A stretch of 64,000 nt of DNA, taken from the NCBI RefSeq assembly GCF_024749165.1, contig NZ_CP087190.1:2763501-2827500 (forward strand), given 5' to 3'. Both the position numbers and the translations under genes were made by a program. Below are positions 45,525 through 54,309 of this stretch, one piece after another. The notes beneath the pieces are model-generated. The model had not been told where the DNA came from. It saw only the letters and a program-made list of their open reading frames with translations, and did no database searches. Position 1 is the stretch's first letter, and each line of letters opens with the position of its first letter. Source of the stretch: Pseudomonas sp. B21-023 (lineage in GTDB: Bacteria; Pseudomonadota; Gammaproteobacteria; Pseudomonadales; Pseudomonadaceae).

Positions 45525-46124
45525 ATGCCCTGCTACCGCCTCGACGGCCTCACCCCCGTGGTCCACCCCAGCGCCTACGTACACCCAAGCGCCGTGCTGA
45601 TCGGCGACGTGCTGGTCGGCGCAAACTGCTACATCGGCCCCTTGGCCTCGCTGCGCGGCGATTTCGGGCGAATCATCCTGGAGGAGGGCGCCAACCTGCA
45701 GGACACCTGCGTGATGCACGGTTTTCCCGGCGGCGACACGGTGGTCGAGCGCAACGGCCATATCGGCCATGGCGCCGTGCTGCATGGCTGCCGGATCGGC
45801 GAGGATGCCCTGGTCGGCATGAACGCGGTGGTCATGGACGCCGCGCATATCGCCCCGCGCTGCATCGTTGCCGCCACGGCCTTCGTCAAGGCCGGCTTCG
45901 AATGCCCGCAGCAACACCTGGTGGTCGGCGCGCCGGCCGTGGCCAAGCGCCCGCTCAGCGACCAGGAACTGGCCTGGAAGCAGCGCGGTACCGCCGAGTA
46001 CCACAGCCTCGCCCGGCGTTGCCTGAGCGCGCTGGTGGAATGCCCGCCATTGACCGCGCCGGAGCAGGACCGCCCACGCATGGGCGACTCCGGCTTCAGG
46101 CCCAAGGCCGAGGGCGGTGCATGA
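45525..46124 (+). CDS. paaY: Hexapeptide-repeat thioesterase of the paa pathway
   Basis: This 199-aa left-handed beta-helix protein of the gamma-carbonic-anhydrase/PaaY group has repeats in [20 protein letters not shown] and [20 protein letters not shown], ending in [11 protein letters not shown]. PaaY proteins hydrolyse 2-hydroxycyclohepta-1,4,6-triene-1-formyl-CoA, a toxic side product. It runs opposite to paaF and is followed 59 bp later by paaX. Confidence 0.92.
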   Translation: MPCYRLDGLTPVVHPSAYVHPSAVLIGDVLVGANCYIGPLASLRGDFGRIILEEGANLQDTCVMHGFPGGDTVVERNGHIGHGAVLHGCRIGEDALVGMNAVVMDAAHIAPRCIVAATAFVKAGFECPQQHLVVGAPAVAKRPLSDQELAWKQRGTAEYHSLARRCLSALVECPPLTAPEQDRPRMGDSGFRPKAEGGA

Positions 46125-46183
46125 GCCTTGCGCGGTCGCGGCAGGCAGGTATAGTCGAGGCTTTAGCCGCGCCTCGTTCCCCC

Positions 46184-47107
46184 ATGAGCAGCCTTGCCCC
46201 CCTGAATCACCTGATCACCCGTTTCCAGGAGCAGACGCCGATCCGCGCCAGCTCCCTGATCATCACCCTCTACGGCGATGCCATCGAACCCCATGGCGGC
46301 ACGGTCTGGCTGGGCAGCCTGATCAACCTGCTGGAGCCGATGGGCATCAACGAGCGGCTGATCCGCACCTCGATCTTCCGCCTGACCAAGGAAGGCTGGC
46401 TGACCGCCGAAAAGGTCGGCCGGCGCAGCTATTACAGCCTTACCGGCACCGGCCGGCGGCGCTTCGAAAAAGCCTTCAAGCGCGTCTACAGCGCCAGCCT
46501 GCCGGCCTGGAACGGCGCCTGGACCCTGGTGCTCCTGGCCCAGCTCGACGCCACCAAACGCAAGGCGGTGCGTGAAGAGCTCGAGTGGCAAGGCTTCGGC
46601 GTCATGGGCGCGAACCTGCTGGGCTGCCCGCGCACCGACCGTGCCGACCTGGCGGCCACCCTGCGCGAGCAGGATGCCGAGGACGACTGCATCGTCTTCG
46701 AGACCCACGCCCAGGAAGTGCTGGCTTCCAAGGCCCTGCGCGCCCAGGTGCGGGAAAGCTGGAACATCGAGGAACTGGGCCAGCACTACAGCGAGTTCAT
46801 CCGCCTGTTCCGCCCGTTGTGGCAGGCGATGAAGGACCTGGACGCGCCAAGCCCGCAGGACTGCTTCCTGGCGCGCACGCTGCTGATCCACGAGTACCGC
46901 CGCCTGCTGCTGCGTGATCCGCAGTTGCCGGACGAGCTGTTGCCGGGGGATTGGGAAGGGCGCGCGGCGCGGCAGCTGTGCCGCAACCTGTACCGGCTGG
47001 TGCAGGGCAGGGCGGAGGAGTATCTGGCCAGCGCGCTGGAAACGGCGGATGGGCCGTTGCCGGATGCCAACGAGAGTTACTATCGACGCTTTGGTGGGCT
47101 TGCTTGA
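46184..47107 (+). CDS. paaX: PaaX, phenylacetyl-CoA-responsive repressor
   Basis: This 307-aa GntR-like regulator has an N-terminal winged helix (residues ~20-85; IRASSLIITLYGDAIEP, LIRTSIFRLTKEGWLTAEKV). The PaaX C-terminal domain closes with LPDANESYYRRFGG. It represses paa promoters until phenylacetyl-CoA binds. Likely operators are the GATACA motifs at 38768-38830, 45271-45310 and 45441-45484. The start MSSLAPLNHL agrees with family length. Confidence 0.94.
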   Translation: MSSLAPLNHLITRFQEQTPIRASSLIITLYGDAIEPHGGTVWLGSLINLLEPMGINERLIRTSIFRLTKEGWLTAEKVGRRSYYSLTGTGRRRFEKAFKRVYSASLPAWNGAWTLVLLAQLDATKRKAVREELEWQGFGVMGANLLGCPRTDRADLAATLREQDAEDDCIVFETHAQEVLASKALRAQVRESWNIEELGQHYSEFIRLFRPLWQAMKDLDAPSPQDCFLARTLLIHEYRRLLLRDPQLPDELLPGDWEGRAARQLCRNLYRLVQGRAEEYLASALETADGPLPDANESYYRRFGGLA

Positions 47108-47116
47108 AAAGCTGTG

Positions 47117-47150
47117 CCCTGTAGGAGCGGCCTTGCCCGCGCCTACAGGG
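47117..47150. terminator. Hairpin between convergent paaX and desaturase genes
   Basis: CCCTGTAGG (47117-47125) pairs with CCTACAGGG (47142-47150) around AGCGGCCTTGCCCGCG. It lies 10 bp past paaX and 13 bp past the desaturase stop, so it can serve both. No T-run follows. Confidence 0.6.
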
Positions 47151-47162
47151 ACGGTGACGCTT

Positions 47163-48146
47163 TCAACCCCGCTGATCGAAGAAATGCCCCATCAGCTGCA
47201 ACAACGGCCGGCGTCGGTTCTTCACCGCGAACTCCCATTCATGCGTCTGCGACGGCGCATGGCCGAGCTCATGCTCGCCCAGCAGCTTCTGTACCTTGGC
47301 CAGGCGGTACCAGGGCACCGAGGGGAAGGCATGGTGAACGATGTGCAGGTTGAAGTTGAGGATCACGAAGCGCGACCACAGCGGCAGGCTCTTGCAGTCG
47401 TGGGACACGCCGTCCTGCTCCCAGAACTGCAGGCGATCGGCATCGCGGGCGAGCAGCGGGGCCTCGGCGTGGTGCGGCAGGTTGAGCAGCTCGACCATGA
47501 AGAACAGGAACACCCAGTTGATCAGGTAGAACAGCACCAGGTCCAGCAGGTGCCCCAGGCTCCAGGCCAGCACGGCCGCCGCCAGGTAGCCGGCCAGGTA
47601 CAGGCGGGCGAAGCGGATCTCCTTGAGGATCCGCGGCGAGCTGTCGCCCTTGGCCTTGGCGATGAAGGGCGCGCGCCAGTTGAGCAGGAAGTGGTTGGCG
47701 GCGATCATCGGGATCCAGTGCTTCCAGACGAACTCCAGGGTGCGCTCCTGCTTCTTGGTCATCACCGAGAAGCGCTCGATCATGCCGCGGTTCTCCGGGT
47801 CGTTCACCGGGTGCGCGGTCCAGGTGTGGTGGGCCATGTGGAAGCGCCGGCGGACCAGGAACGGCAGGGCAATCAGCCAGCCGTTGCAGTGGCCGATGAA
47901 GTCGTTGAACCGGCGGTTGGCCGAGGCGGCGCCGTGGGTCGCCTCGTGCATGATCAGGTAGAGCTGCACGGTGGCCAGACCGGCCAGCGCCAGGCCCAGC
48001 AACTGCAGGGCAGTGGAGTCGGCGAGCCAGAGGTTCCAGGCCACCGCCAGCAGCAGCAGGTCGGCAAACCACAACATCACGGTCCAGGGTTCCCGGGCAC
48101 CGTCGGGGATCTGTTTTCTTACACTAAGCCATTGGTCCTTGGTCAC
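47163..48146 (-). CDS. Membrane fatty acid desaturase
   Basis: This 327-aa integral-membrane diiron desaturase has three histidine boxes: HEATH (residue ~68), HMAHH (~105) and HIVHH (~272). Hydrophobic pairs (LWFADLLLLAVAWNLWL, ALQLLGLALAGLATVQLYL, LVLFYLINWVFLFFMVEL) set the boxes on the cytoplasmic face. The GTG at 48146 is chosen: GGAG lies 9 bp upstream and the long frame beyond it is shadow of the next gene. It lies 19 bp behind the acetyltransferase-like gene. The substrate may be a lipid or a small-molecule chain. Confidence 0.82.
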   Translation of the reverse strand: MTKDQWLSVRKQIPDGAREPWTVMLWFADLLLLAVAWNLWLADSTALQLLGLALAGLATVQLYLIMHEATHGAASANRRFNDFIGHCNGWLIALPFLVRRRFHMAHHTWTAHPVNDPENRGMIERFSVMTKKQERTLEFVWKHWIPMIAANHFLLNWRAPFIAKAKGDSSPRILKEIRFARLYLAGYLAAAVLAWSLGHLLDLVLFYLINWVFLFFMVELLNLPHHAEAPLLARDADRLQFWEQDGVSHDCKSLPLWSRFVILNFNLHIVHHAFPSVPWYRLAKVQKLLGEHELGHAPSQTHEWEFAVKNRRRPLLQLMGHFFDQRG

Positions 48147-48165
48147 TTGCTGAAACTCCGATCGG

Positions 48166-49233
48166 TTAGCTGGCGGCCCGGGAAGCCGGGGCCGCGGGTA
48201 GGCTGCAGAGGTTGTTGGCCAGGTGCGCGTAGGCCAGGTCGAAGCGGGCGATGTCATCATCGAAACCGTGGCTGCGCGGCGCCACGGCGAAGTCCTGGAA
48301 CACCAGCTGGATGCAGTCGTAGCGGCTGCCGTTCTCCAGGTGCCAGGCCGGCAGGTAGGCGGTGATCGCAAAGCCCAGGCGGCGCAGGCTGGCCAACAGC
48401 TCCAGCTTGTCGGCCAGGATCACCAGGCCGACGTACTCGGCCTGGGAATATTGACGCAGCAGTGCGCCCAGCTCGGTCAGCACGGCGTGGGTCGAGGCAT
48501 AGCGGCCGCACTGGCCCGACAGCATCAGCGCGGCGGCCTGCGGGTCGTGGCTGTAGCTGAGCTGGCCATGGCGTTCGGCGCCGCTCGGGCCGCTGAGGTA
48601 GGTGTCCGGGTAGCTGCCGGGGGCAACGGCAAGCTGCAGGGCGGGGTAGAGCAGCCTGCGGATATAGTCGGCGGCGCGGGTGGTCACGTACCAGGGGGCG
48701 ACGTGCGCAAAGCGGGCCTGGGGGACGGGGTGGATGGCGGTCAGGTGATACTCGCGCAGGCCATCGACCTTGTCCGGGCCACCGTCATGGCCCACCAGCA
48801 CGGCGGGGCGGATCTTCTTCATGACGCCGTGGCTGGCGATGTTGCGGGTAATGTAGAAGCCCAGTTCCATGGGTGCTGGCCGGTGCGTCTCGAAACCGAG
48901 GCGGACCAGGCTGGAGATGGCGCCGGTCCTGCGCGCGTCAGGGTGAATCACACCGTGGCACACCTCCCACGACTGGTTCCACGGGCGGCGGGCGATGCAG
49001 CAGCAGCCGACCAGGTTACCCTCGGCCTCGGCGACGAACCACTGCTGTTGCCCGCTGCTCATCGAGTAGCGGATGTAGGACGAGCTCTGGCAGGGGTGGG
49101 TGGTCTGCCCATAGACCTGCTGGAACAGCGCGGCGAGGGCTTCGATATCGGCGGGGTTGGCTGGGCGATAGCGTAGTGTTTCGGTTTCCGGCAACGGCGC
49201 AACGGCCGTTTGCGGTGAACGGGTCGCAGTCAT
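48166..49233 (-). CDS. GNAT-like acetyltransferase-domain protein
   Basis: This 355-aa protein has an N-terminal GNAT-like domain (residues ~18-150; YRPANPADIEALAALFQQVY, WFVAEAEGNLVGCCCIARRP). The second half is less clear (VTTRAADYIRRLLYPALQLA) and may be another degenerate GNAT repeat. I cannot name the substrate. It is the first gene of a two-gene unit with the desaturase. A strong sigma-70-like promoter lies about 260 bp upstream, leaving a long leader. Confidence 0.65.
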   Translation of the reverse strand: MTATRSPQTAVAPLPETETLRYRPANPADIEALAALFQQVYGQTTHPCQSSSYIRYSMSSGQQQWFVAEAEGNLVGCCCIARRPWNQSWEVCHGVIHPDARRTGAISSLVRLGFETHRPAPMELGFYITRNIASHGVMKKIRPAVLVGHDGGPDKVDGLREYHLTAIHPVPQARFAHVAPWYVTTRAADYIRRLLYPALQLAVAPGSYPDTYLSGPSGAERHGQLSYSHDPQAAALMLSGQCGRYASTHAVLTELGALLRQYSQAEYVGLVILADKLELLASLRRLGFAITAYLPAWHLENGSRYDCIQLVFQDFAVAPRSHGFDDDIARFDLAYAHLANNLCSLPAAPASRAAS

Positions 49234-49320
49234 GACGCACCTATTGTCTTTATTGAAGGCGAACGAAGGCAGTGACCGCCCAGGGCAGGTCACGGGTACG
49301 TGTCGTTTTTGGCGCTGCGG

Positions 49321-49422
49321 TCAGTGGCGAGGATGTCGTCGGTTGACGGCGGGGCTGGCGGGGGCAAGCAAAAGGCAAGGCAGGGCGGGTTTGAACGGAG
49401 CGTCATCCGTGAGCGTGGCCAT
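49321..49422 (-). CDS. Possible leader peptide ORF upstream of the GNAT-like gene
   Basis: A 33-codon ORF (MATLTDDAPFKPALPCLLLA, then PASPAVNRRHPRH) has CAGGAG 7 bp before its ATG and lies in the long leader between the promoter at 49494-49521 and the start at 49233. It is proline- and leucine-rich. Its expression is unproven; the good ribosome site is the main support. Confidence 0.35.
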   Translation of the reverse strand: MATLTDDAPFKPALPCLLLAPASPAVNRRHPRH

Positions 49423-49493
49423 TACGCAACTCCTGTACATGGCGGGGTTCTTGTCCGAGGCAAACAGAAATCCTTCTCGTTGCCAGGAAACCG

Positions 49494-49521
49494 ACTATAG
49501 AGCCATGCCATGGGCTGTCAA
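49494..49521 (-). promoter_or_regulatory. Sigma-70-type promoter for the GNAT-desaturase unit
   Basis: On the minus strand TTGACA (49521-49516), 16 bp and TATAGT (49499-49494) are near-consensus boxes. Transcription would start near 49487, giving a leader of about 250 nt. Confidence 0.65.
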
Positions 49522-49568
49522 ACGCGCACGGAGGGTCGCCTGCGCGGTGGCCTGTGTGGGGCGGGCAA

Positions 49569-49596
49569 GGGGCGGATCAGCCCGCCCCCGGTTTTT
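49569..49596 (+). terminator. Plus-strand intrinsic terminator without a known gene
   Basis: GGGGCGG-atcagc-CCGCCCC followed by CGGTTTTT has the form of an intrinsic terminator for plus-strand transcription. No plus-strand gene ends here, since hdc and the GNAT-like gene both run leftward. Together with the leader ORF and promoter it accounts for the 438-bp gap 49234-49671; a small RNA is possible. Confidence 0.5.
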
Positions 49597-49671
49597 CGGC
49601 ACGCCAGGTTCCAGGGTCATGTGTTGTAGGCACAGGCTTACATGCTTACGCCCGAAATGACGACTCGGCGT

Positions 49672-50967
49672 TCAGCTATCGCTGCCCTTGGGATGGGCGA
49701 TGATGCGTTGCGGTTCAGGTTTCCCCAGGCCCGGTGCAGGCACGCGCAGTGGCTGGCCGGCAGTGCTGTAGACCTGGGTGCGAGTGGCCAGTCCGTCGAC
49801 CAGGGCGCCTTGCAACGGTTGCCTGGCCGGCGGCTTGCCACGGGCCTTGAGATCGGCGATCACCTCGTCGACCAGGGCATCTATCTGCGTGCTGTCCCGG
49901 TGGTGGGCGGTGGTGATCAGGTGCGCGGTATCCCCCGAGGTGGCCAGGCAATGCCGCTTCCACACGCTGGCCGAGGGGCAGGGGAACACCACGGTGATCG
50001 AGTTAGGGTTGCGCCAGGCCTCGATGCCGGCTGCCCGCAGCCGGTCTACCGCATGCTGGGCCAGGTCCAGGCAGCGCTGGATGCGCTCCCGCCAGTCGTC
50101 CATGGAGCGGCTGCGCAGGGCGGCCCACATCATCAGCGGCGTATGGCCGTTGCGCGAGCCGCTGATGGTCTGGTCGCGGGCGCTGATGTAGTCGACCTCC
50201 ACCGAGATGCGCTCGACGTTGGCGCGCCGGGCCACGACGATGCCGCAGGGCATCGGCGAGCCGATCATCTTGTGCCCCGAGACACAGATCGAGTCGATGC
50301 CGTCGGCGAACGAGTAAGGCTCGGGGGCGTCGACGAAGGGCAGGATCATGCCACTGAGTGCCGCGTCGGCGTGCAGGTAGTAGTCTTCGCGGCGGATGCC
50401 GGCCCGGGCCAGACGCTGCTGGATGGTGGCGATGTTGTCAGTGGCGCCGCGCAAGGTGGTGCCGATGTTGGCGAAGATGATCGGGTGGTGCTCGCCGTCG
50501 GCCGTGATCCGTGCGACCAGGTCGTCATAGTCCATCTCGCCACTGGCCTGGGACGCCACCACCTGGGCCTTGATGCGCAGCAGGCGGACGATCTTGGCCA
50601 CCGAGTAGTGGGTGTCCTGGGAGTAGTAGAGCGTGGCGTCGGGGAATAGCTCGCGGGCCAGGTAGCAGCCGAACATGTTGCCTTCGGTGCCGCCATTGGT
50701 GACATAGCCCCAGCTGTCCTCGAAGGGGATGTGGAACAGTTCGGCGAAGAAGCGCATGACCTCGCGCTCGAAATCGAAGGAGTTGAGCAGGTAGTTGCTG
50801 TACTCGTTCCAGTCGCCGCAGTTGTTGATGGAGAAGCGCATGAAACGGTGCAGCAGGCTGTAGTCGAAATCGGCGGATTCGGGGTAGCCGACATTGAAGT
50901 ACTGGTGGGTGAGGCAGTAGCGCCAGAACCCCTCGAGACGTGCGTGGTCGGCAGGTGAGAATGTCAT
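49672..50967 (-). CDS. hdc: Histidine decarboxylase (PLP-dependent), histamine supply for siderophore
   Basis: This 431-aa PLP enzyme has [20 protein letters not shown], the ring-stacking region [22 protein letters not shown] and the Schiff-base lysine in [15 protein letters not shown]. It belongs with the histidine decarboxylases of anguibactin (AngH), acinetobactin (BasG) and pseudomonine clusters. Its product histamine would be N-hydroxylated by the enzyme at 59979-61298. I use the ATG at 50967, since GGAG lies 6 bp before it; an ATG 12 bp upstream overlaps that site. It is the last gene of the leftward entC-entE-entB-entA-hdc unit, 81 bp after entA. Confidence 0.9.
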   Translation of the reverse strand: MTFSPADHARLEGFWRYCLTHQYFNVGYPESADFDYSLLHRFMRFSINNCGDWNEYSNYLLNSFDFEREVMRFFAELFHIPFEDSWGYVTNGGTEGNMFGCYLARELFPDATLYYSQDTHYSVAKIVRLLRIKAQVVASQASGEMDYDDLVARITADGEHHPIIFANIGTTLRGATDNIATIQQRLARAGIRREDYYLHADAALSGMILPFVDAPEPYSFADGIDSICVSGHKMIGSPMPCGIVVARRANVERISVEVDYISARDQTISGSRNGHTPLMMWAALRSRSMDDWRERIQRCLDLAQHAVDRLRAAGIEAWRNPNSITVVFPCPSASVWKRHCLATSGDTAHLITTAHHRDSTQIDALVDEVIADLKARGKPPARQPLQGALVDGLATRTQVYSTAGQPLRVPAPGLGKPEPQRIIAHPKGSDS

Positions 50968-51048
50968 GTCCAGCTCCATGGAGCGCGCCCGGCCGACCTG
51001 GGCCGGGCGCGTTGCGGGTGAAAGTCCTTGTCGGTGGTCGTGTCGGGC

Positions 51049-51798
51049 TCAGGCGGCCAGGGTGGCGCCGCCGTCGACCACGATGTCCTGCAGGGTCACG
51101 TGGCCGGCCTGCTCGGACGCGAGGAACAGCACCACATGGGCGATGTCTTCGGGCGTGGCGATCTTGCCCAGGGGCACGCCGAGCTTGAATTGCTGTGGCA
51201 GGCCGTCGATCAACTGCCGTTCTGCCGCCGGATCGCCCAGCATGCCGGCCAGCATCGGCGTGCGCGTCGAGCCCGGCGAGACCACGTTGCAGCGCACGCC
51301 GTAGGGCGCAAGCTCCAGGCCCACGCAGTGGCTGAGGCTGACCAGCGCGGCCTTGGAGGCGCAGTAGGCGGCCATGTTCAGGCGCGGCACATGGGCGGCG
51401 TTGGAGGCGACGTTGACGATGGCGCCGCGGCGCTGGCGGCGGAACACCGGGGTCCATTGGCGCATCAGGTAGAACGGCGCGCTGGCGTTGACGTCGAGGC
51501 AACGCTGCCAGTCCTCGCAGGACACCTCGTCGCTGAGCCCGAGCCGCAGTACGCCGGCGACGTTGACCAGCACATCGAGATACTGCGCCTGTTCCTTGAG
51601 CCGGTCGCAGACCCGTTGCACGTCGGCCGGATCGGTCAGGTCGACATGCAGCAGCGGGAACGGCACGTCGGCCTCCTCGCAATCCAGGCCGATGACCTCG
51701 GCGCCTTCCTCGACAAAGCGCTGCGCCACGCAGCGGCCGATGCCGCTGGCGGCGCCGGTGACCAGCACGCGCCGTCCAGTGAAGCGGGCCATGGCCAT
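51049..51798 (-). CDS. entA: 2,3-dihydro-2,3-dihydroxybenzoate dehydrogenase
   Basis: This 249-aa short-chain dehydrogenase makes 2,3-dihydroxybenzoate. It shows VLVTGAASGIGRCVAQRF (NAD binding), NVAGVLRLG, the serine in IVNVASNAAHVPR, AYCASKAAL (YxxxK) and VVDGGATLAA. The ATG at 51798 overlaps the entB stop by one base; an in-frame ATG six bases later is also possible. Its presence shows that the aryl precursor is DHB and not salicylate. Confidence 0.92.
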   Translation of the reverse strand: MAMARFTGRRVLVTGAASGIGRCVAQRFVEEGAEVIGLDCEEADVPFPLLHVDLTDPADVQRVCDRLKEQAQYLDVLVNVAGVLRLGLSDEVSCEDWQRCLDVNASAPFYLMRQWTPVFRRQRRGAIVNVASNAAHVPRLNMAAYCASKAALVSLSHCVGLELAPYGVRCNVVSPGSTRTPMLAGMLGDPAAERQLIDGLPQQFKLGVPLGKIATPEDIAHVVLFLASEQAGHVTLQDIVVDGGATLAA

Positions 51799-52664
51799 CA
51801 GGCAGCCCCCCGCGCTTGTACCAGCGACCACCAGCCGTCCAGGGTCGGCGCGTTGGCCAACTCCTCGAAGCTGACGGCGATGCCGCGCTGCTTGAGCTCG
51901 GCCGCCAGCTTCATCACCTGCAGCGAGTCCAGGCCGTAGAAGATCAGGCTTTCCTGGGGATCGAGCTCGCTGTCGTCCTCGATCATCTGGCGCACCCGGC
52001 CGTGCAGCCAGTCGCGGGTGGTCACGCCCGCCGGCTGGGTCAGCAGGGTGGCGGTGTCGGTGACATGGCCACAGCGGGTGGCCACGTACTTCAGGGCCAG
52101 GCGGTGCTCCTCCTCGGAAAAGTCGGCCACCGCGTCGCCCACCAGGAAGGCCTGGATATCGTTCATGAAGGCATCGGCGGCGGTGATCATGCAGCCGATA
52201 TGGGCGTACACGCCGCCGATCAGCAACTGGTCACGCTGCCAGCCACGCATGCGTTCGAGCAGGTCGGAGCGCTGGAAAGCGCTGTAGCGCCACTTGGTCA
52301 GCACGGTATCGCCCGGCTGTGGCGAAAGCGCGTCGATGATCGGTTGCTGCTCGGGGTTCGCCGCCGGCAGGCCCGGGCCCCACATGGCGTTGAGCAGGGC
52401 GCGGTCTTCCGGCGGTTGTTCATGGGGCTGGGCGGTATAAACCACCGGGATGCCCTGCGCGCGAGCCCACTGGATCAACCGCGACAGGTTGTCCACCAGC
52501 GCGGTGAGCAGGGCGCCGTCCGGCTGGTAGAAGCGCAGGAAATAGCGCTGCATGTCGTGGATCAGCAGCACGGCGCGGGTCGGATCGGGTTGCCAGGTGG
52601 TCTTGTTGGCCGGGTAGCTGGCCGGTTGCGGCATGGGGTAGTCGTGGATGGTTGGAATGGTCAT
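51798..52664 (-). CDS. entB: Isochorismatase with aryl carrier protein
   Basis: This is a 288-aa bifunctional protein. The isochorismatase domain (residues ~1-205) has LLIHDMQRYFLRFY, TKWRYSAF and YAHIGCMITAADAF. The aryl carrier domain (~215-288) has the phosphopantetheine serine Ser247 in YGLDSLQVMKL. It converts isochorismate to 2,3-dihydro-DHB and later carries DHB as a thioester for the NRPS. It lies 17 bp after entE. Confidence 0.93.
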   Translation of the reverse strand: MTIPTIHDYPMPQPASYPANKTTWQPDPTRAVLLIHDMQRYFLRFYQPDGALLTALVDNLSRLIQWARAQGIPVVYTAQPHEQPPEDRALLNAMWGPGLPAANPEQQPIIDALSPQPGDTVLTKWRYSAFQRSDLLERMRGWQRDQLLIGGVYAHIGCMITAADAFMNDIQAFLVGDAVADFSEEEHRLALKYVATRCGHVTDTATLLTQPAGVTTRDWLHGRVRQMIEDDSELDPQESLIFYGLDSLQVMKLAAELKQRGIAVSFEELANAPTLDGWWSLVQARGAA

Positions 52665-52681
52665 GTCGGGTCCTTGGACGG

Positions 52682-54283
52682 TCAGGCGGTCGGGGCGACG
52701 GCGAGCAGCGCGCGCAGTTGCTTCTTGTCGATCTTGCCCACCGCGGTCAGCGGCATGGCATCGATCAGCCGGATGCGGTCCGGGAGCTTGTATTCGGCGA
52801 TGCCCAGGCCCATCAGGTGGCGGCGCAGGGCGATCGGCTTGAGTTGCGGGTTGCGCGAGACGATGAACGCGCAGCTCTTCTCGCCGAGCAGTTCGTCGGG
52901 CAGCGCCACCAGGGCGGCATGAGTCACGTCGGGGTGCATGACGATCAGGTTCTCGATCTCCTCCGAGGCGACCTTCTCGCCGCCGCGGTTGATCTGGTCC
53001 TTGACCCGCCCGACGACCCGCAGGTTGCCGTCGGCGCTGCGCTGGACGATGTCGCCGGAGTGGTAGAAACCGTCCTGGTCGAACACCTGGGCGTTGTGCT
53101 CGGGGCTTTTGTAGTAGCCGCAGAAGGTATAGGGGCCGCGGGTGGCGAGCATGCCGGGCTCGCCGTCAGCGACCGGCCTGCCCTGTTCGTCGAGGATGCG
53201 CACCTCGTCCAGTTCGCTGATCGGCCGGCCCTGGGTGGTGAACACCTGTTCGTCGCTGTCGTCCAGGCGGGTGTAGTTGACCAGGCCTTCGGCCATGCCG
53301 AAAACCTGCTGCAGCTTGCAGCCCAGCACCTCGGGAACCTGGCGCGCCAAGGCCTCGGCGAAACTGGCGCCGCCGACCTGCAGCAGGCGCAGGCTGCGCA
53401 GCTTGGCGGCGTGCCCGGGGGCGGCCTGCAGCCATAGGGCCACGGCGCTGGGCACCAGGGCGGCCATGGTCACGGCGTGGCGTTCGATCAGGGCGAAGCA
53501 GTGCAACGGCTCCGGGTTGGCCGCCATGACGATGCAGCCGCCAGCGTGCAGCACGCCCAGGCCACCGGGGGAACTGAGGGTGTAGTTGTGCGCCGCTGGC
53601 AGCGCGCAGAGGAAGCGCGTGGCGCTGTCGAGGGCGCAGATCTGCGCGCTGGCCCGCACGCTGTAGGCGTAGTCGTTGTGGGTACGCGGGATCAGCTTGG
53701 GGGTGCCGGTGCTGCCGCCGGACAACTGGAACAGCGCCACCTCGCCGGCGGCGCTTGGGGTGTAGTGGGTGCCGCGCACATCGGCGCTGGCGCTCCAGTC
53801 GTCGAGGGCATCGAGCATCAGCGTCAGTTTCGGGCGCAGGCCTTCCTTGGCCAGGTCGTCGAGGAACGCCTCGTTGCGGAATACCTCATGCTCCGCCGAA
53901 GCGATCAGCAAGGCCGGCTGGATCTGCCGGGCGAAAGCGCCCAGCTCGTGCTGGCGGTGGCTGTACAGCGCGTTGACCGGGGCGATTCCGGCCTTGAGCA
54001 GGGCGAACAGCACAATGTAGAACTCGGCGACGTTGGGCAACTGCACCAGTGCCGTGTCGCCCTGGCCAAGGCCGTGGGCGGCCAGGCGCGACGCCAGGTT
54101 GGAGGCGCGGCGGTCCAGTTCGCCATAGCTGATGCGGCGTTCGCCGCAGAGGATCGCCGGGGCTTGCGGCTGCACGGCGGCGCGGGCGATCAGCAACTGG
54201 CTGAGTGGCTGGTCGTTCCACAGGCCGGCGGTGCGATAGCGTTGCGCCCGGTCTGTGGGCCAGGGGGTGAATTCGATGGTCAT
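52682..54283 (-). CDS. entE: 2,3-dihydroxybenzoate-AMP ligase
   Basis: This 533-aa stand-alone adenylation enzyme loads DHB onto the EntB carrier. Motifs are LSGGSTGTPKLIPRTHNDYA, GMAEGLVNYTRL, YHSGDIVQR and TAVGKIDKKQLRAL. By hand alignment the pocket residues read N-Y-S-A-Q-G-V-V-N-K, the 2,3-DHB code of EntE and VibE; salicylate enzymes have F and C at the second and third positions. The start MTIEFTPWP (54283) was preferred to an ATG six bases upstream. Confidence 0.93.
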   Translation of the reverse strand: MTIEFTPWPTDRAQRYRTAGLWNDQPLSQLLIARAAVQPQAPAILCGERRISYGELDRRASNLASRLAAHGLGQGDTALVQLPNVAEFYIVLFALLKAGIAPVNALYSHRQHELGAFARQIQPALLIASAEHEVFRNEAFLDDLAKEGLRPKLTLMLDALDDWSASADVRGTHYTPSAAGEVALFQLSGGSTGTPKLIPRTHNDYAYSVRASAQICALDSATRFLCALPAAHNYTLSSPGGLGVLHAGGCIVMAANPEPLHCFALIERHAVTMAALVPSAVALWLQAAPGHAAKLRSLRLLQVGGASFAEALARQVPEVLGCKLQQVFGMAEGLVNYTRLDDSDEQVFTTQGRPISELDEVRILDEQGRPVADGEPGMLATRGPYTFCGYYKSPEHNAQVFDQDGFYHSGDIVQRSADGNLRVVGRVKDQINRGGEKVASEEIENLIVMHPDVTHAALVALPDELLGEKSCAFIVSRNPQLKPIALRRHLMGLGIAEYKLPDRIRLIDAMPLTAVGKIDKKQLRALLAVAPTA

Positions 54284-54309
54284 GGGCATCTCGGAAAGGC
54301 GGTTTGAGG

